A stretch of DNA of 10,897 nucleotides from positions 1 through 10,897 of the forward strand of contig CAMWNY010000048.1 in the NCBI GenBank assembly GCA_947175775.1. The letters run 5' to 3'. A model generated the notes under the pieces. That model saw only the letters and a program-made list of their open reading frames with translations. It was not told the DNA's origin and did not search any database. Made by a program: the position numbers and the translations under genes. This DNA is from an uncultured Lachnospiraceae bacterium. Its GTDB lineage: Bacteria > Bacillota > Clostridia > Lachnospirales > Lachnospiraceae. Positions 1 through 7,756 of this stretch are shown here, piece by piece; positions within the stretch are counted from its first letter, which is position 1; every line of letters starts with the position of its first letter.

Positions 1-33
1 CATTTCTTCCAGTTCTTCCCGCAACCCGCTAAA

Positions 34-150
34 TCATACGTACCGCAAAGCAAACAACCGCGACGGAACATACGCAACGAGATAGCGCAAAAGCAGCGGT
101 CTGACCGGCAAATTCGTAAACAGTATGATATTGTTCGCGTACTTTGTCAT
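34..150 (-). CDS. Small protein of unknown function, or the 5' part of a gene cut by an in-frame TGA
   Basis: A 38-residue frame starts with ATG at 150, preceded by a near-perfect Shine-Dalgarno AGGAGGTG (156-163) five bases upstream. That site overlaps the TAG stop of the upstream acetyltransferase, so the two are probably translationally coupled. The product is hydrophobic and basic, with an N-terminal part beginning MTKYANNIILFTNLPVRP and then leucine/arginine-rich sequence; I recognise no family. The frame ends at TGA (34-36) but stays open in the same frame to the window edge, reading FSGLREELEEM. A Trp codon (TGG) mutated to TGA, or a longer gene with a nonsense mutation, is therefore as likely as a genuine short peptide. 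murE and priA in the same window end in TGA, so TGA is used as a stop here. The rest of the possible gene lies outside the window. Confidence 0.5.
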   Translation of the reverse strand: MTKYANNIILFTNLPVRPLLLRYLVAYVPSRLFALRYV

Positions 151-161
151 AGGTTCACCTC

Positions 162-578
162 CTACAAAACTTTTCTGAAAAACAGTTCCATAGGCTGGTC
201 AAACGGCGTATCATGCAAGACTAATCCGCCGCAGTCAATATAACCCAATTTTCGGTACAAATGCTGCGCTCCCTCGTCAGCCTGCGTGGAAATCAATGTC
301 ATTCGATACCCCTGCTGTCTCATTTCCGTTTCCCAGCACAGGACTGCCTGTTTCCCAAATCCGCTGCCGCGGTATTCTTCCTTTACAAATAATAAATTCA
401 AAAACGGAAACTGATTCCACAAAAAGCAGTGTGACATGACACCAATCCGCCGGTTTTCCTCCCAAATCACGTAACCGGACTTTGTATGTACACGGTCGGC
501 ATAGCCTGTATCGTCAATATGCTTATCAATCCCCATGACAAATTCCTTATCCTGATTTGTTACGACTTTTAGTTCCAT
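162..578 (-). CDS. GNAT-family N-acetyltransferase
   Basis: This 138-residue protein has the single-domain GNAT fold layout. The acetyl-CoA pyrophosphate-binding signature is seen in EEYRGSGFGKQAV (about residues 67-79), which fits the family R/Q-x-x-G-x-G pattern. It is preceded by the hydrophobic strand FLNLLFVKE and followed by the C-terminal AQHLYRKLGY element typical of these enzymes. It should transfer an acetyl group from acetyl-CoA to an amine in the cytosol; the substrate cannot be told from sequence. The start at 578 is supported by AGGAGG eight bases upstream. It lies 78 bases downstream of the YdeI-like gene on the same strand with no clear terminator between them, so co-transcription is possible. 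Its stop overlaps the ribosome binding site of the small frame that follows. Confidence 0.88.
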   Translation of the reverse strand: MELKVVTNQDKEFVMGIDKHIDDTGYADRVHTKSGYVIWEENRRIGVMSHCFLWNQFPFLNLLFVKEEYRGSGFGKQAVLCWETEMRQQGYRMTLISTQADEGAQHLYRKLGYIDCGGLVLHDTPFDQPMELFFRKVL

Positions 579-656
579 TTCCTGTTCCTCCTGCTGGAAA
601 TCTGCCTCTATACTTATTATCCTTAACAGCCATAAACGATACTTGTCTGATACCCC

Positions 657-1217
657 TTACATCGGCTTTAAATTTTTGTTGAGCCTGTCCAAAATCCAGG
701 CAACCCGATTTTTGCGTCCCGCGTCCGTTTTTGCATCAAAATAAGCGCGTGTATACGTTTTCTTTACGGATAGGGACATGGCTTGAAAATTGGTGCAGGC
801 AGGCTCATGCCCTTCCAACACTGCCAAAAGCGCGGCAATCTGTTCCTCCGTAACCGCTGCTGCCTTTGGCGCGTCCCACTGACCGTTTTTCTTCGCCTCC
901 TCTATTTTCGCTCTGCCAAAATCGGTCATCAGTCCCCGTTCCTCAAGGGTTTTTACCAACGCCTTATTTTTTTCCGACCACTTGCTCTTTTCCCTCCGCA
1001 TGGAAAAATATTTCTTGTATGTTTTATCGTCAATACTCTGCATCTGTCCGTCAATCCAGCCAAAACAGAGCGCCTCTTCAAGCGCTTCTCCCGCCTTAAT
1101 TGTTTTTGGTCCGCCTGCTTTGCCAAATAAAAGCCAAACGCCGGCACTCGACGTGCAATGCTGCGTAAGCCACTCCCGAAAGGTCTCCCTGTCGGCAAAT
1201 TCCATAAGTTCGCCCAT
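657..1217 (-). CDS. YdeI/OmpD-associated family protein
   Basis: This 186-residue protein matches the YdeI/OmpD-associated family, sometimes named bacteriocin-protection proteins. The diagnostic block is EALCFGWIDGQ followed by a Lys/Tyr-rich stretch and SKWSEKNK, then a C-terminal region ending in WILDRLNKN. The biochemical role of the family is poorly defined; some members are linked to stress or antimicrobial-peptide tolerance, and that should not be assumed here. The reading frame is open back to 1280, but ATG at 1217 is chosen because AGGAGGG sits eight bases upstream and MGELMEFADRETFREWL is the usual kind of family N-terminus. It lies about 120 bases after priA on the same strand. It is probably an accessory gene, not part of a conserved priA operon. 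Confidence 0.82.
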   Translation of the reverse strand: MGELMEFADRETFREWLTQHCTSSAGVWLLFGKAGGPKTIKAGEALEEALCFGWIDGQMQSIDDKTYKKYFSMRREKSKWSEKNKALVKTLEERGLMTDFGRAKIEEAKKNGQWDAPKAAAVTEEQIAALLAVLEGHEPACTNFQAMSLSVKKTYTRAYFDAKTDAGRKNRVAWILDRLNKNLKPM

Positions 1218-1339
1218 GTTTCTCTCCCTCCTGTCTTTAAAACCACACCAACTATTTGATACGTCTATTGCCATATGCATCCCTCATAAAAAATACAGAT
1301 GCAAAATCGTACATCCTGTGTTTCATTTTGGACCAGCCA

Positions 1340-3601
1340 TCAATAACTGCGCATCGGATTAAAATCAAACTGCACGCTGTCGCTGTTCCATTGCTTTCCA
1401 TTCACTAACTGCTCCAGCACATCCTTCACAGCCACCAGCACCGCGTAATCCCTATGCTTTACATAAAACACAAACCGATACACATCATTAATCTTCCCAA
1501 CACTCGCGCTTGACGGTCCAATCACCGCAGGCTTTTCCTGCGCAAACCGCCCTCTCGCACAATCCGCAAGCTCCCTTGCGTGCTCCGCGCCCGTAAGCTC
1601 ATCGGCTGCCGTCACAAGCACTGCCATCATATGCGCGGCAGGCGGATACGACATCAACTCCCGATAGGAAATCTCCTCGTCAAAAAAGCCCTCATAATCC
1701 TGAGCAGCCGCATGGACAATCGTATAATGCTTTGGCTGATACGTCTGTATCACCACCTCGCCCGCAAGCGCGCCTCTGCCCGCGCGTCCCGCCGCCTGCG
1801 TCAGCAATTGAAACGTACGTTCTCCCGCCCTGAAATCATTCGCGTGCAGCGACATATCTGCTGCAAGAATGCCCACAAGCGTCACCTTCGCAAAGTCATG
1901 CCCTTTCACAATCATCTGCGTCCCGACAAGAATATCCGCCTCCTCATTTGCAAAAGCGGACAGCAGCTTTTCATAGCTGTCCTTTGTCCTTGTCGTATCC
2001 GCATCCATGCGCAGCACGCGCGCACTCGGAAATTCCTTGTGCAAAAGCTCCTCAATCTGCTGTGTCCCCGCGCGAAAACCTAAAATATATTTGGAACCGC
2101 ACTTCGGACAAAGCGTCACATTCGGCGTTTCATAACCGCAGTAATGGCACACAAGCCTGCTCGTTTTGCGATACTGGTCCGTATGCTCCGAAAGCGACAC
2201 ATCGCAGTGCGGGCACTTCATCACATGACCGCACGCACGACACGACACAAATCCCGCATACCCTCTTCGATTCAAAAAGAGCATTGTCTGCTCGCCCTTT
2301 TTTAAACGGTCGGCAATCAATGCCGAAAGCCGCCTGCTGAAAATCGAACGGTTTCCCTCCTTTAACTCAGTGCGCAAATCCTCCACATAAACATGCGGCA
2401 GCGCACCGCCTGCAAGCCGTTCCTTCAGTGTAAAAAGTGTAATCTCACCCCGTTTTGCCTTATCATACGTCTCCACGGACGGCGTCGCGGAGCCAAGCAC
2501 CAAACTTGCGCCCTTCATGCGGCAAAGCTCCCCCGCAACCTCCCTTGCATGGTACTTTGGCATGGTTTCACTTTTATAGCTGCTCTCATGCTCCTCATCA
2601 ATAATCACAAGCCCAAGCCGCTCAAACGGCGTAAAAAGCGCGGAACGCGGACCGATGATAATGTCAATCTCACCCCGCCTTGCACGCTCGCACTGGTCGG
2701 AACGCTCCCCCGCAGAAAGCCTTGAATTCATCACGGAAACGCGCTCTCCAAACCGCTGGTAGAACCGAAGCAGCGTCTGATACGTCAGCGCAATTTCGGG
2801 GATTAACATCACCGCCTGCTTTCCCATACGGATAACGTGCTCAATCAGCGCCATGTAAACCTCGGTCTTTCCGCTCCCCGTCACGCCGTGGATTAAATAT
2901 GTTCCACGTATTCCGTTTTCATATTCTCCCGTGACTGCCTCGACAATCGCACGCTGATTCGCAGAAAGCTCCTTTTTGCCCTGCTTCTGCCATCCCTCCG
3001 AAACCGCGGCAGGCATCGGATTTCTATAGGTATCAAACGCCTCAACCTTTACAAGCCCTGCTTTTACCAAAGACTGGATTGTCTGCGGCGCGATATTCAG
3101 CTTTCCCGTGACAAGCGTATACGGCAAAACAGGCTGTATGCCCAATTCCCGCATTAATCTCGCCTTTGCCGTCTGATGCTTTGCCTCGAACTCACGTGCG
3201 TGCATAACTGCCGTATCCGCATCGACAAGACAACGCAGGGTGCGCTTTACAACCTGTTTCATTTTCTGTTTCACGGGCAGAACGGTTTTTAGCGCTGAAA
3301 TCATGGTTGCTCCGTAGTTGTTTTTCATCCACCACGCAAGCCTGACTGCATCGCTCTCTGCCGTCACCGCCCCTTCAATAACTGCCTCAATATTTTTTAA
3401 TTTTTCAACATCATACTCCGCTTTATCGGTAAGCTCCATGACATAACCTCTGATACGCTTGTTTCCCATGCCAAACGGAATCGTCACCGCCATGCCGACC
3501 TCGATTTTTCCTTGCAGCGCATCAGGGATTTTATACTGAAAGGTACGGTCCACCTTCTCATGTGAAATGTCCACAATAATATTCGCAAATCTGCCCGTCA
3601 T
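1340..3601 (-). CDS. priA: Primosomal replication-restart helicase PriA (replication factor Y)
   Basis: PriA is a 3'-5' superfamily-2 DNA helicase that recognises stalled or repaired forks and reloads the replicative helicase. The 753-residue product, numbered from the ATG at 3601, has an N-terminal 3'-end-binding domain (about 1-105), a Walker A GVTGSGKT (about 239-246), and a DEEH Walker B box (about 335-338). Helicase motifs include GSATPS, GTQMIVKGHDF and QAAGRAGRG. Eight cysteines in CxxC pairs (about 454, 457, 463, 466, 485, 488, 498, 501) form the two-zinc insertion characteristic of PriA. A TTG at 3616 is an alternative start, but ATG at 3601 overlaps the murE stop by one base (TGATG), which suggests translational coupling. 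No gene for peptide deformylase or methionyl-tRNA formyltransferase follows, unlike many Firmicute priA loci. Confidence 0.97.
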   Translation of the reverse strand: MTGRFANIIVDISHEKVDRTFQYKIPDALQGKIEVGMAVTIPFGMGNKRIRGYVMELTDKAEYDVEKLKNIEAVIEGAVTAESDAVRLAWWMKNNYGATMISALKTVLPVKQKMKQVVKRTLRCLVDADTAVMHAREFEAKHQTAKARLMRELGIQPVLPYTLVTGKLNIAPQTIQSLVKAGLVKVEAFDTYRNPMPAAVSEGWQKQGKKELSANQRAIVEAVTGEYENGIRGTYLIHGVTGSGKTEVYMALIEHVIRMGKQAVMLIPEIALTYQTLLRFYQRFGERVSVMNSRLSAGERSDQCERARRGEIDIIIGPRSALFTPFERLGLVIIDEEHESSYKSETMPKYHAREVAGELCRMKGASLVLGSATPSVETYDKAKRGEITLFTLKERLAGGALPHVYVEDLRTELKEGNRSIFSRRLSALIADRLKKGEQTMLFLNRRGYAGFVSCRACGHVMKCPHCDVSLSEHTDQYRKTSRLVCHYCGYETPNVTLCPKCGSKYILGFRAGTQQIEELLHKEFPSARVLRMDADTTRTKDSYEKLLSAFANEEADILVGTQMIVKGHDFAKVTLVGILAADMSLHANDFRAGERTFQLLTQAAGRAGRGALAGEVVIQTYQPKHYTIVHAAAQDYEGFFDEEISYRELMSYPPAAHMMAVLVTAADELTGAEHARELADCARGRFAQEKPAVIGPSSASVGKINDVYRFVFYVKHRDYAVLVAVKDVLEQLVNGKQWNSDSVQFDFNPMRSY

Positions 3602-5082
3602 CAATTTTGTTTCCAACCTATCTCAATCAGTATTTCATCAATCAGCACACGTTCGTCCATCGGGTATTTTACACCCTTAATCTCCTGATAATCCTCGTGC
3701 CCCTTTCCGGCAAGCACAATAATATCGCCTTTCTGCCCATGTGTAATCGCATATTTGATTGCTTCTTTTCTGTCGCAAATTTCAATATATATCCCGTCCG
3801 TCTTTGCAATTCCCGTCTTAATATCATCAATAATATCCTGCGGTTCCTCAAAACGTGGGTTGTCGGACGTGATAATCGTCAAATCCGCAAGTTTTCCGCT
3901 CACCTCGCCCATCTCATAACGTCTTAGCTTCGAGCGGTTTCCGCCGCACCCAAACAAACATACCAAACGGTTCGGATTGTATTCCTTTAACGTCGTCAAA
4001 AGACTCTCAAGCGCCATCGCGTTGTGTGCATAATCAATCATCAGCGTAAAGTCATTGGATACCTTGACCATTTCAATTCTGCCCTTTACCTTCGCTCCCA
4101 AAAGCGCCTTTTTGATGTTCTCCTCATTCACGCCAAAATGCCTGCAAATCGCCATCGCCGTAAGCGCATTATACGCGCTGAATTTGCCGGGAATATCCGT
4201 TTCAATTTCCATATTTAAAAGCCCTGACACTTTAAAGTCAATCCCCAAAAAGCCCGCGCCCGTGACAAGCTTTAAATCGCTCGCACGAAGGTCCGCCTGC
4301 GCGTCAAAGCCGTACGTTTCCATCTCGCATGTATGATTTTTAACAATCTTTTCCCAATGCTGGTCATCGCGGTTTACAATGCCCACCTTACACTGTTTGA
4401 AAAGCATTGCCTTACAGTCAAGATATTCCTCAAAATCCGCGTGCTCATTCGGTCCGATATGGTCCGGCTCAATATTTGTAAAAATACCATAGTCAAATGT
4501 AAAGCCCTGTGTCCTGTGCATCTTAAAGCCCTGCGAAGACGCCTCAATCACCACCGCGTCGCAGCCGATGTCTTTCATTTCCTTAAAATACTGCTGCAAT
4601 ACAAACGACTCGGGCGTGGTGTTGGACGCAGGGATAACCTTGTCGCCGATAATCGTTTCAATCGTTCCCACAAGACCTACCTTATAGCCCGCATTCTCGA
4701 GTATGTATTTGACAAGATACGTTGTCGTCGTCTTTCCCTTTGTACCTGTCACGCCGATGATTTTCATGCTGTCCGCGGGATTTCCGAAATAATTTGCGGA
4801 AATAAACGCCATTGCGTATCTTGTGTCCGCCACCTTGATGACCGTGACGGTTTTATCCTTTGGCAGCTCCACCTCTTTGCTTACCACAAGCACCGCAGCG
4901 CCGTCCGCAACCGCCTGCGCCGCCGCATCATGTCCGTCAAAGTTTGCTCCCGCAATACAGATAAAAAGGCAGTCCTTTGTGATTTTTCTTGAGTCATTTA
5001 CCACCTCGGAAATCATCGTGTCCGTACTGCCGCTTATGCATTCGTAATCAAAGCCGTTTAGTAAGTCTTTACATTTTAACAT
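3601..5082 (-). CDS. murE: UDP-N-acetylmuramoyl-tripeptide synthetase, diaminopimelate-type MurE (or a close paralogue)
   Basis: MurE adds the third amino acid to UDP-MurNAc-L-Ala-D-Glu in cytosolic peptidoglycan precursor synthesis, using ATP. From the start at 5082 the protein has 493 residues in three Mur-ligase domains. The P-loop GVTGTKGKTTT lies near 110-120, the Lys expected to be carbamylated is in CKAMLF near 224, and GKGHEDY is near 459-465. DNPR near 407-410 is the motif associated with meso-diaminopimelate selection. Several blocks differ from textbook MurE: EASSQG replaces the usual SSH block, EPDHIGPNEH follows TNI, and YAHNAMALE replaces YAHTPDALE. A specialised paralogue is therefore possible. 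The frame extends to an ATG at 5130, but that ATG lacks a clear ribosome binding site. ATG at 5082 has GAGG nine bases upstream and gives a typical N-terminus (MLKCKDLLNGF). Confidence 0.9.
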   Translation of the reverse strand: MLKCKDLLNGFDYECISGSTDTMISEVVNDSRKITKDCLFICIAGANFDGHDAAAQAVADGAAVLVVSKEVELPKDKTVTVIKVADTRYAMAFISANYFGNPADSMKIIGVTGTKGKTTTTYLVKYILENAGYKVGLVGTIETIIGDKVIPASNTTPESFVLQQYFKEMKDIGCDAVVIEASSQGFKMHRTQGFTFDYGIFTNIEPDHIGPNEHADFEEYLDCKAMLFKQCKVGIVNRDDQHWEKIVKNHTCEMETYGFDAQADLRASDLKLVTGAGFLGIDFKVSGLLNMEIETDIPGKFSAYNALTAMAICRHFGVNEENIKKALLGAKVKGRIEMVKVSNDFTLMIDYAHNAMALESLLTTLKEYNPNRLVCLFGCGGNRSKLRRYEMGEVSGKLADLTIITSDNPRFEEPQDIIDDIKTGIAKTDGIYIEICDRKEAIKYAITHGQKGDIIVLAGKGHEDYQEIKGVKYPMDERVLIDEILIEIGWKQN

Positions 5083-5151
5083 CGCCGTTTGCCTCGCTTT
5101 ATTATCGTCAATGGCAACACCTTTTGCCATCGACTTTATAATCTAATTTAA

Positions 5152-5180
5152 AGAATAGCATATTTGTAGGGATTAATCAA
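5152..5180 (-). promoter_or_regulatory. Sigma-A-type promoter for murE-priA
   Basis: Read on the minus strand, TTGATT (5175-5180) is followed after exactly 17 bases by TATTCT (5152-5157). A TGC just before the -10 makes it an extended -10 element. Transcription would begin near 5145, leaving a leader of about 60 bases before the preferred murE start at 5082. This is the best promoter candidate upstream of the minus-strand block. It is a sequence match only. Confidence 0.6.
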
Positions 5181-5312
5181 GAATTTGCCGCTGCACTGGA
5201 TTATTAGATTATTACAGGAGTATCTTCAATCCGCAAAAACCATGTCAATACTACAGCTTTTGCAGCTTTTCAATCATGATAAAAAAGAATAGGAATTTTG
5301 TTATTTCTATAT

Positions 5313-5318
5313 TATAAT
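5313..5318 (+). promoter_or_regulatory. Candidate -10 element for the PAT-type acetyltransferase
   Basis: A perfect TATAAT lies 35 bases upstream of the ATG at 5354, and a strong ribosome binding site (GGAGGA, 5341-5346) follows it. No good -35 hexamer is seen at the right distance, so only the -10 is marked. The rest of the gap from 5181 to 5312 is AT-rich with short direct repeats such as AGCTTTT, and shows no gene. Confidence 0.35.
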
Positions 5319-5353
5319 GAAACGAAAGAACCGTTACTAAGGAGGAGCCTTTT

Positions 5354-5896
5354 ATGGATACCGTTACTGTCAGGGACGCCGTGCTCGCGGACGCGGCGCG
5401 GATTTTGGAAATTTATGCGTACTATGTGGATCATACGGCGATTTCGTTTGAATATGAAGTCCCTACGCTGCCAGCGTTTGAAAACCGCATGAAGCAGACA
5501 ATGAAAAAATACCCCTATCTTGTGATTGAGCAGGACGGCGTGATTCAGGGGTACGCTTATGCGGGTGCGTTTGTGGGGCGCGCCGCTTATGATTACTCGT
5601 GTGAGCTGACGATTTATCTTGACCATTCCGCCAAAAAGCGCGGGTTTGGACGAAAACTGTATGAAGCACTGGAAGAACGGCTGCGCCAGCTTGGGTTTTT
5701 GAATTTGTATGCCTGTATTGGTTATCCCGATGCGGAAGATGAATATTTGGACAAAAACAGTGCACAGTTTCATACGCATTTGGGGTTTGAGACAGTCGGA
5801 ACATTTCACAATTGCGGATACAAGTTCGGACGCTGGTATCATATGATTTGGGCGGAAAAAATCATCGGGGAACACAAAATGCGGCTGCCGTTATAA
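5354..5896 (+). CDS. GNAT N-acetyltransferase of the phosphinothricin acetyltransferase (PAT/YwnH) type
   Basis: This 180-residue enzyme resembles the PAT/YwnH branch of GNAT acetyltransferases. Supporting features are the N-terminal VRDAVLADAARILEIY block, HTAISFEYE, the GYAYAGAFVGRAAYDYSCELTIYL-like core (about 65-90), the acetyl-CoA loop SAKKRGFGRKLYEAL near 94-108, and the C-terminal LGFETVGTFHNCGYKFGRW typical of this branch. PAT-type enzymes acetylate small amino compounds such as phosphinothricin, methionine sulfoximine or related amino acids; the natural substrate here is unknown. The first position of the R/Q-x-x-G-x-G loop is Lys, a mild variation. The ATG at 5354 has GGAGGA seven bases upstream. 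It is transcribed away from murE as a single gene, and its stop lies inside a terminator hairpin shared with the facing esterase. Confidence 0.9.
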   Translation: MDTVTVRDAVLADAARILEIYAYYVDHTAISFEYEVPTLPAFENRMKQTMKKYPYLVIEQDGVIQGYAYAGAFVGRAAYDYSCELTIYLDHSAKKRGFGRKLYEALEERLRQLGFLNLYACIGYPDAEDEYLDKNSAQFHTHLGFETVGTFHNCGYKFGRWYHMIWAEKIIGEHKMRLPL

Positions 5897-5922
5897 CAGC
5901 GGCTGCCGCATGGTTTTTGTTT
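5879..5922. terminator. Bidirectional intrinsic terminator between the PAT-type gene and the esterase
   Basis: The arms ATGCGGCTGCCG (from 5879) and the complementary GCGGCTGCCGCAT (to 5911) form a GC-rich stem with one or two mismatches around a TTATAAC loop. On the plus strand it is followed by GGTTTTTGTTT, and on the minus strand by TTTTGTGTT. It can therefore end transcription from both converging genes. The TAA of the plus-strand gene sits in the loop. Confidence 0.75.
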
Positions 5923-5939
5923 CCAATATCTATCAAGCC

Positions 5940-7499
5940 TTAATGCTGAATCTCCTGCTCCTGTGTCAGCTGCGCCATGTCAAACGGCGGAAGAATACTG
6001 TCTATCTTTTCATAGAGCCTGTCGTCAAACTGATAGCGCAACTCACATGTCCTGTCGAAAATCATGGTCGGCTCCTCATCGGGCGTTACCGGTTTCCAAT
6101 CAGGAAGCTCGCCGCTTTGCGGTCTGCCGTTTTTGACAAACGACATAAATGCCTCAAAAATCTGCCGTTCCAGCTTTTCGCTTACATCCGGAATTTGGCA
6201 TACTTCTACCAATTCTGTATTATGGAAGAAAAACGGAATATCCGAACAGTGCCATGCTATTTTTTCATGATATATCGGAAATTCCAACGTAAAATCATAC
6301 AAATATGTACCGCTGTTTCCGCCTTGCGCATGTAATTTGGCAAGCCGTTTCGTGGGCTGGCGCAGTGCGCGGTCAAGCAGCAGCAAATCCGTCGCCTTTT
6401 TATCCGGAAATGCCTCTTGAAACAGCGCTATCATTTCATTGGTATGTTCTTTGTATACGGACCTGATCAATTCCTTCATCTGCCGTTCTGTCAGCTCATT
6501 TTTGTCATACGGTACAGGCGCAAACGCGAACTCGCTGAATACACTTCCTACCATAAGCGGTATTTGAAACGCGTGTTTTTGAAATCCGTAGTCAAGCGGA
6601 TTTCCCCTGTAATAATCATTCACAAGCGGAGCGCCTCCAATGTATTCGCCTTGCGCCTCGATTGCAGGGCTTACTTTCATATACGCCTTTACAAGCTCGT
6701 AATAGGGAACATGCTCCAGTTTCTCCACTTCCTTTTGGGCAATCCCCAGTTCCTCCAAAATCCCTGTGACAATCAAACGTCCGTCCCCCGTACACGGCGG
6801 CAAAAGCGATTCGTCGGTAACACCGCTCATAATCAGTCCTTTATGGAACAGTCCGTCCGCCTCCGAAATCTGCATCAGGTCAGCCACCTTCGCGCCGCCG
6901 CCTGACTGCCCGAAAATCGTTACATTATCAGCGTCACCGCCAAATAATGCAATATTCTCATGAATCCATTGCAGCGCCGCAACCATATCCGCGTGCCCCG
7001 CATTGCCGGAATTTTGATATTTCTCCCCAAACGGGGAAAGATCCAAATATCCTAAAATGTTGAGCCTGTGATTAATGGACACGACCACAACATCCCCTTC
7101 CATGCATAGATGAAATCCGTCATAAGCAGCCTGTTCTATCGAAGAGCCCGCGGAGTATCCGCCCCCGTGCAGCCATACGACAACCGGCATTTTCTTTTCA
7201 CCGTCCAAGCTCTTTGTCCAAATATTCAGGTTCTGACAATGTTCATCCTGCGGCCAGTACCGGTGGGGCACCAGCAGCTCCGCATCCGGGGTATCCCGCG
7301 TCATAAGAGGACATACAAAACCATAGGAAAACGCCTCCTTGATTCCGTCCCATTGTACCTTTTGGGGCATTTGGAACCGGTTGGCATACGCATATGGGAT
7401 TCCCTTAAAAATATATGCTCCGTTGTAAAAATATCCTTTCAGTTTTCCGCCGGTCGTCTCCAAAACCGGCACGTCGTCTGCGCGAAATGATTTTGTCAT
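5940..7499 (-). CDS. Type-B carboxylesterase/lipase (PnbA-like alpha/beta hydrolase)
   Basis: This 519-residue protein belongs to the carboxylesterase type-B family, which hydrolyses carboxylic esters in the cytosol; substrate specificity is not predictable. Seen in order are GKLKGYFYNG and FKGIPYA near the N-terminus, the family block EHCQNLNIW (about 87-95), the oxyanion-hole HGGGYSAGSS (about 111-120), and the nucleophile motif GQSGGG with Ser near 199. A likely acidic residue lies in GSVFSEFAF near 322 and the catalytic His in AWHCSDIPFFF near 416. No signal peptide is visible. The frame is open to a TTG at 7523, but ATG at 7499 has AGGAGG nine bases upstream and is preferred. The gene stands alone and has its own promoter with a palindrome across the -10. 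Confidence 0.93.
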   Translation of the reverse strand: MTKSFRADDVPVLETTGGKLKGYFYNGAYIFKGIPYAYANRFQMPQKVQWDGIKEAFSYGFVCPLMTRDTPDAELLVPHRYWPQDEHCQNLNIWTKSLDGEKKMPVVVWLHGGGYSAGSSIEQAAYDGFHLCMEGDVVVVSINHRLNILGYLDLSPFGEKYQNSGNAGHADMVAALQWIHENIALFGGDADNVTIFGQSGGGAKVADLMQISEADGLFHKGLIMSGVTDESLLPPCTGDGRLIVTGILEELGIAQKEVEKLEHVPYYELVKAYMKVSPAIEAQGEYIGGAPLVNDYYRGNPLDYGFQKHAFQIPLMVGSVFSEFAFAPVPYDKNELTERQMKELIRSVYKEHTNEMIALFQEAFPDKKATDLLLLDRALRQPTKRLAKLHAQGGNSGTYLYDFTLEFPIYHEKIAWHCSDIPFFFHNTELVEVCQIPDVSEKLERQIFEAFMSFVKNGRPQSGELPDWKPVTPDEEPTMIFDRTCELRYQFDDRLYEKIDSILPPFDMAQLTQEQEIQH

Positions 7500-7565
7500 A
7501 CTTGTCGCCTCCTGTTTATCCAAATAAATACGGTTATGAAACAGCTATTCCTCAATGTGCATTAC

Positions 7566-7580
7566 TATAATTGTATTATA
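7566..7580. promoter_or_regulatory. Perfect AT-rich palindrome over the esterase -10, possible operator
   Basis: TATAAT-TGT-ATTATA is a perfect inverted repeat with six-base arms and a three-base centre. It overlaps the -10 of the esterase promoter, a position where a repressor would block polymerase. Because TATAAT is itself part of the arm, the symmetry could be chance in an AT-rich spacer. No regulator gene is next to it. Confidence 0.3.
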
Positions 7581-7603
7581 CGAAACGGATGGAAAAAACA
7601 CAA
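7575..7603 (-). promoter_or_regulatory. Sigma-A-type promoter for the carboxylesterase
   Basis: On the minus strand TTGTGT (7598-7603) is followed after 17 bases by a perfect TATAAT (7575-7580). The start of transcription would be near 7568, about 70 bases before the ATG at 7499. The -35 matches only the TTG half of the consensus. Confidence 0.5.
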
Positions 7604-7682
7604 CATATTCATGTACTTCCTAAAACGTTTTGACCATTCTTTTCTATATAATGACTTTTTTTCTCCGAAAACATATTATCTG

Positions 7683-7711
7683 TCCACAAGCACTGATATT
7701 TGTGTTATACT
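7683..7711 (+). promoter_or_regulatory. Extended -10 promoter for the DUF523 gene
   Basis: TATACT (7706-7711) is preceded by TGT, an extended -10, and lies 17 bases after TCCACA (7683-7688), which matches four of six -35 positions. The leader to the ATG at 7757 would be about 40 bases. It contains an earlier ATG at 7752 that reads Met-Lys-stop and overlaps the real start. Confidence 0.5.
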
Positions 7712-7756
7712 ATTTAAAAATGAAAACAGTATCAAAAATTACAGGAGAACCATGAA

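Noticed and set aside
1218..1339. Possible terminator or promoter between priA and the YdeI-like gene
   Set aside because: I found no stable hairpin with a T-run and no -35/-10 pair with good spacing on the minus strand, so nothing is annotated there.
4333..4992. A 219-codon plus-strand open frame
   Set aside because: It is antisense to murE, with Arg/Leu/His-heavy composition, no ribosome binding site and no recognisable domain.
5083..5130. A longer MurE starting at 5130
   Set aside because: The extra 16 residues lack family similarity, and the ATG at 5130 has no clear ribosome binding site, while the ATG at 5082 has one and gives the usual MurE N-terminus.
5312..5875. A 187-codon minus-strand open frame
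   Set aside because: It lies opposite the PAT-type acetyltransferase, whose motifs, start site and terminator are clear. The antisense product has no recognisable motif.
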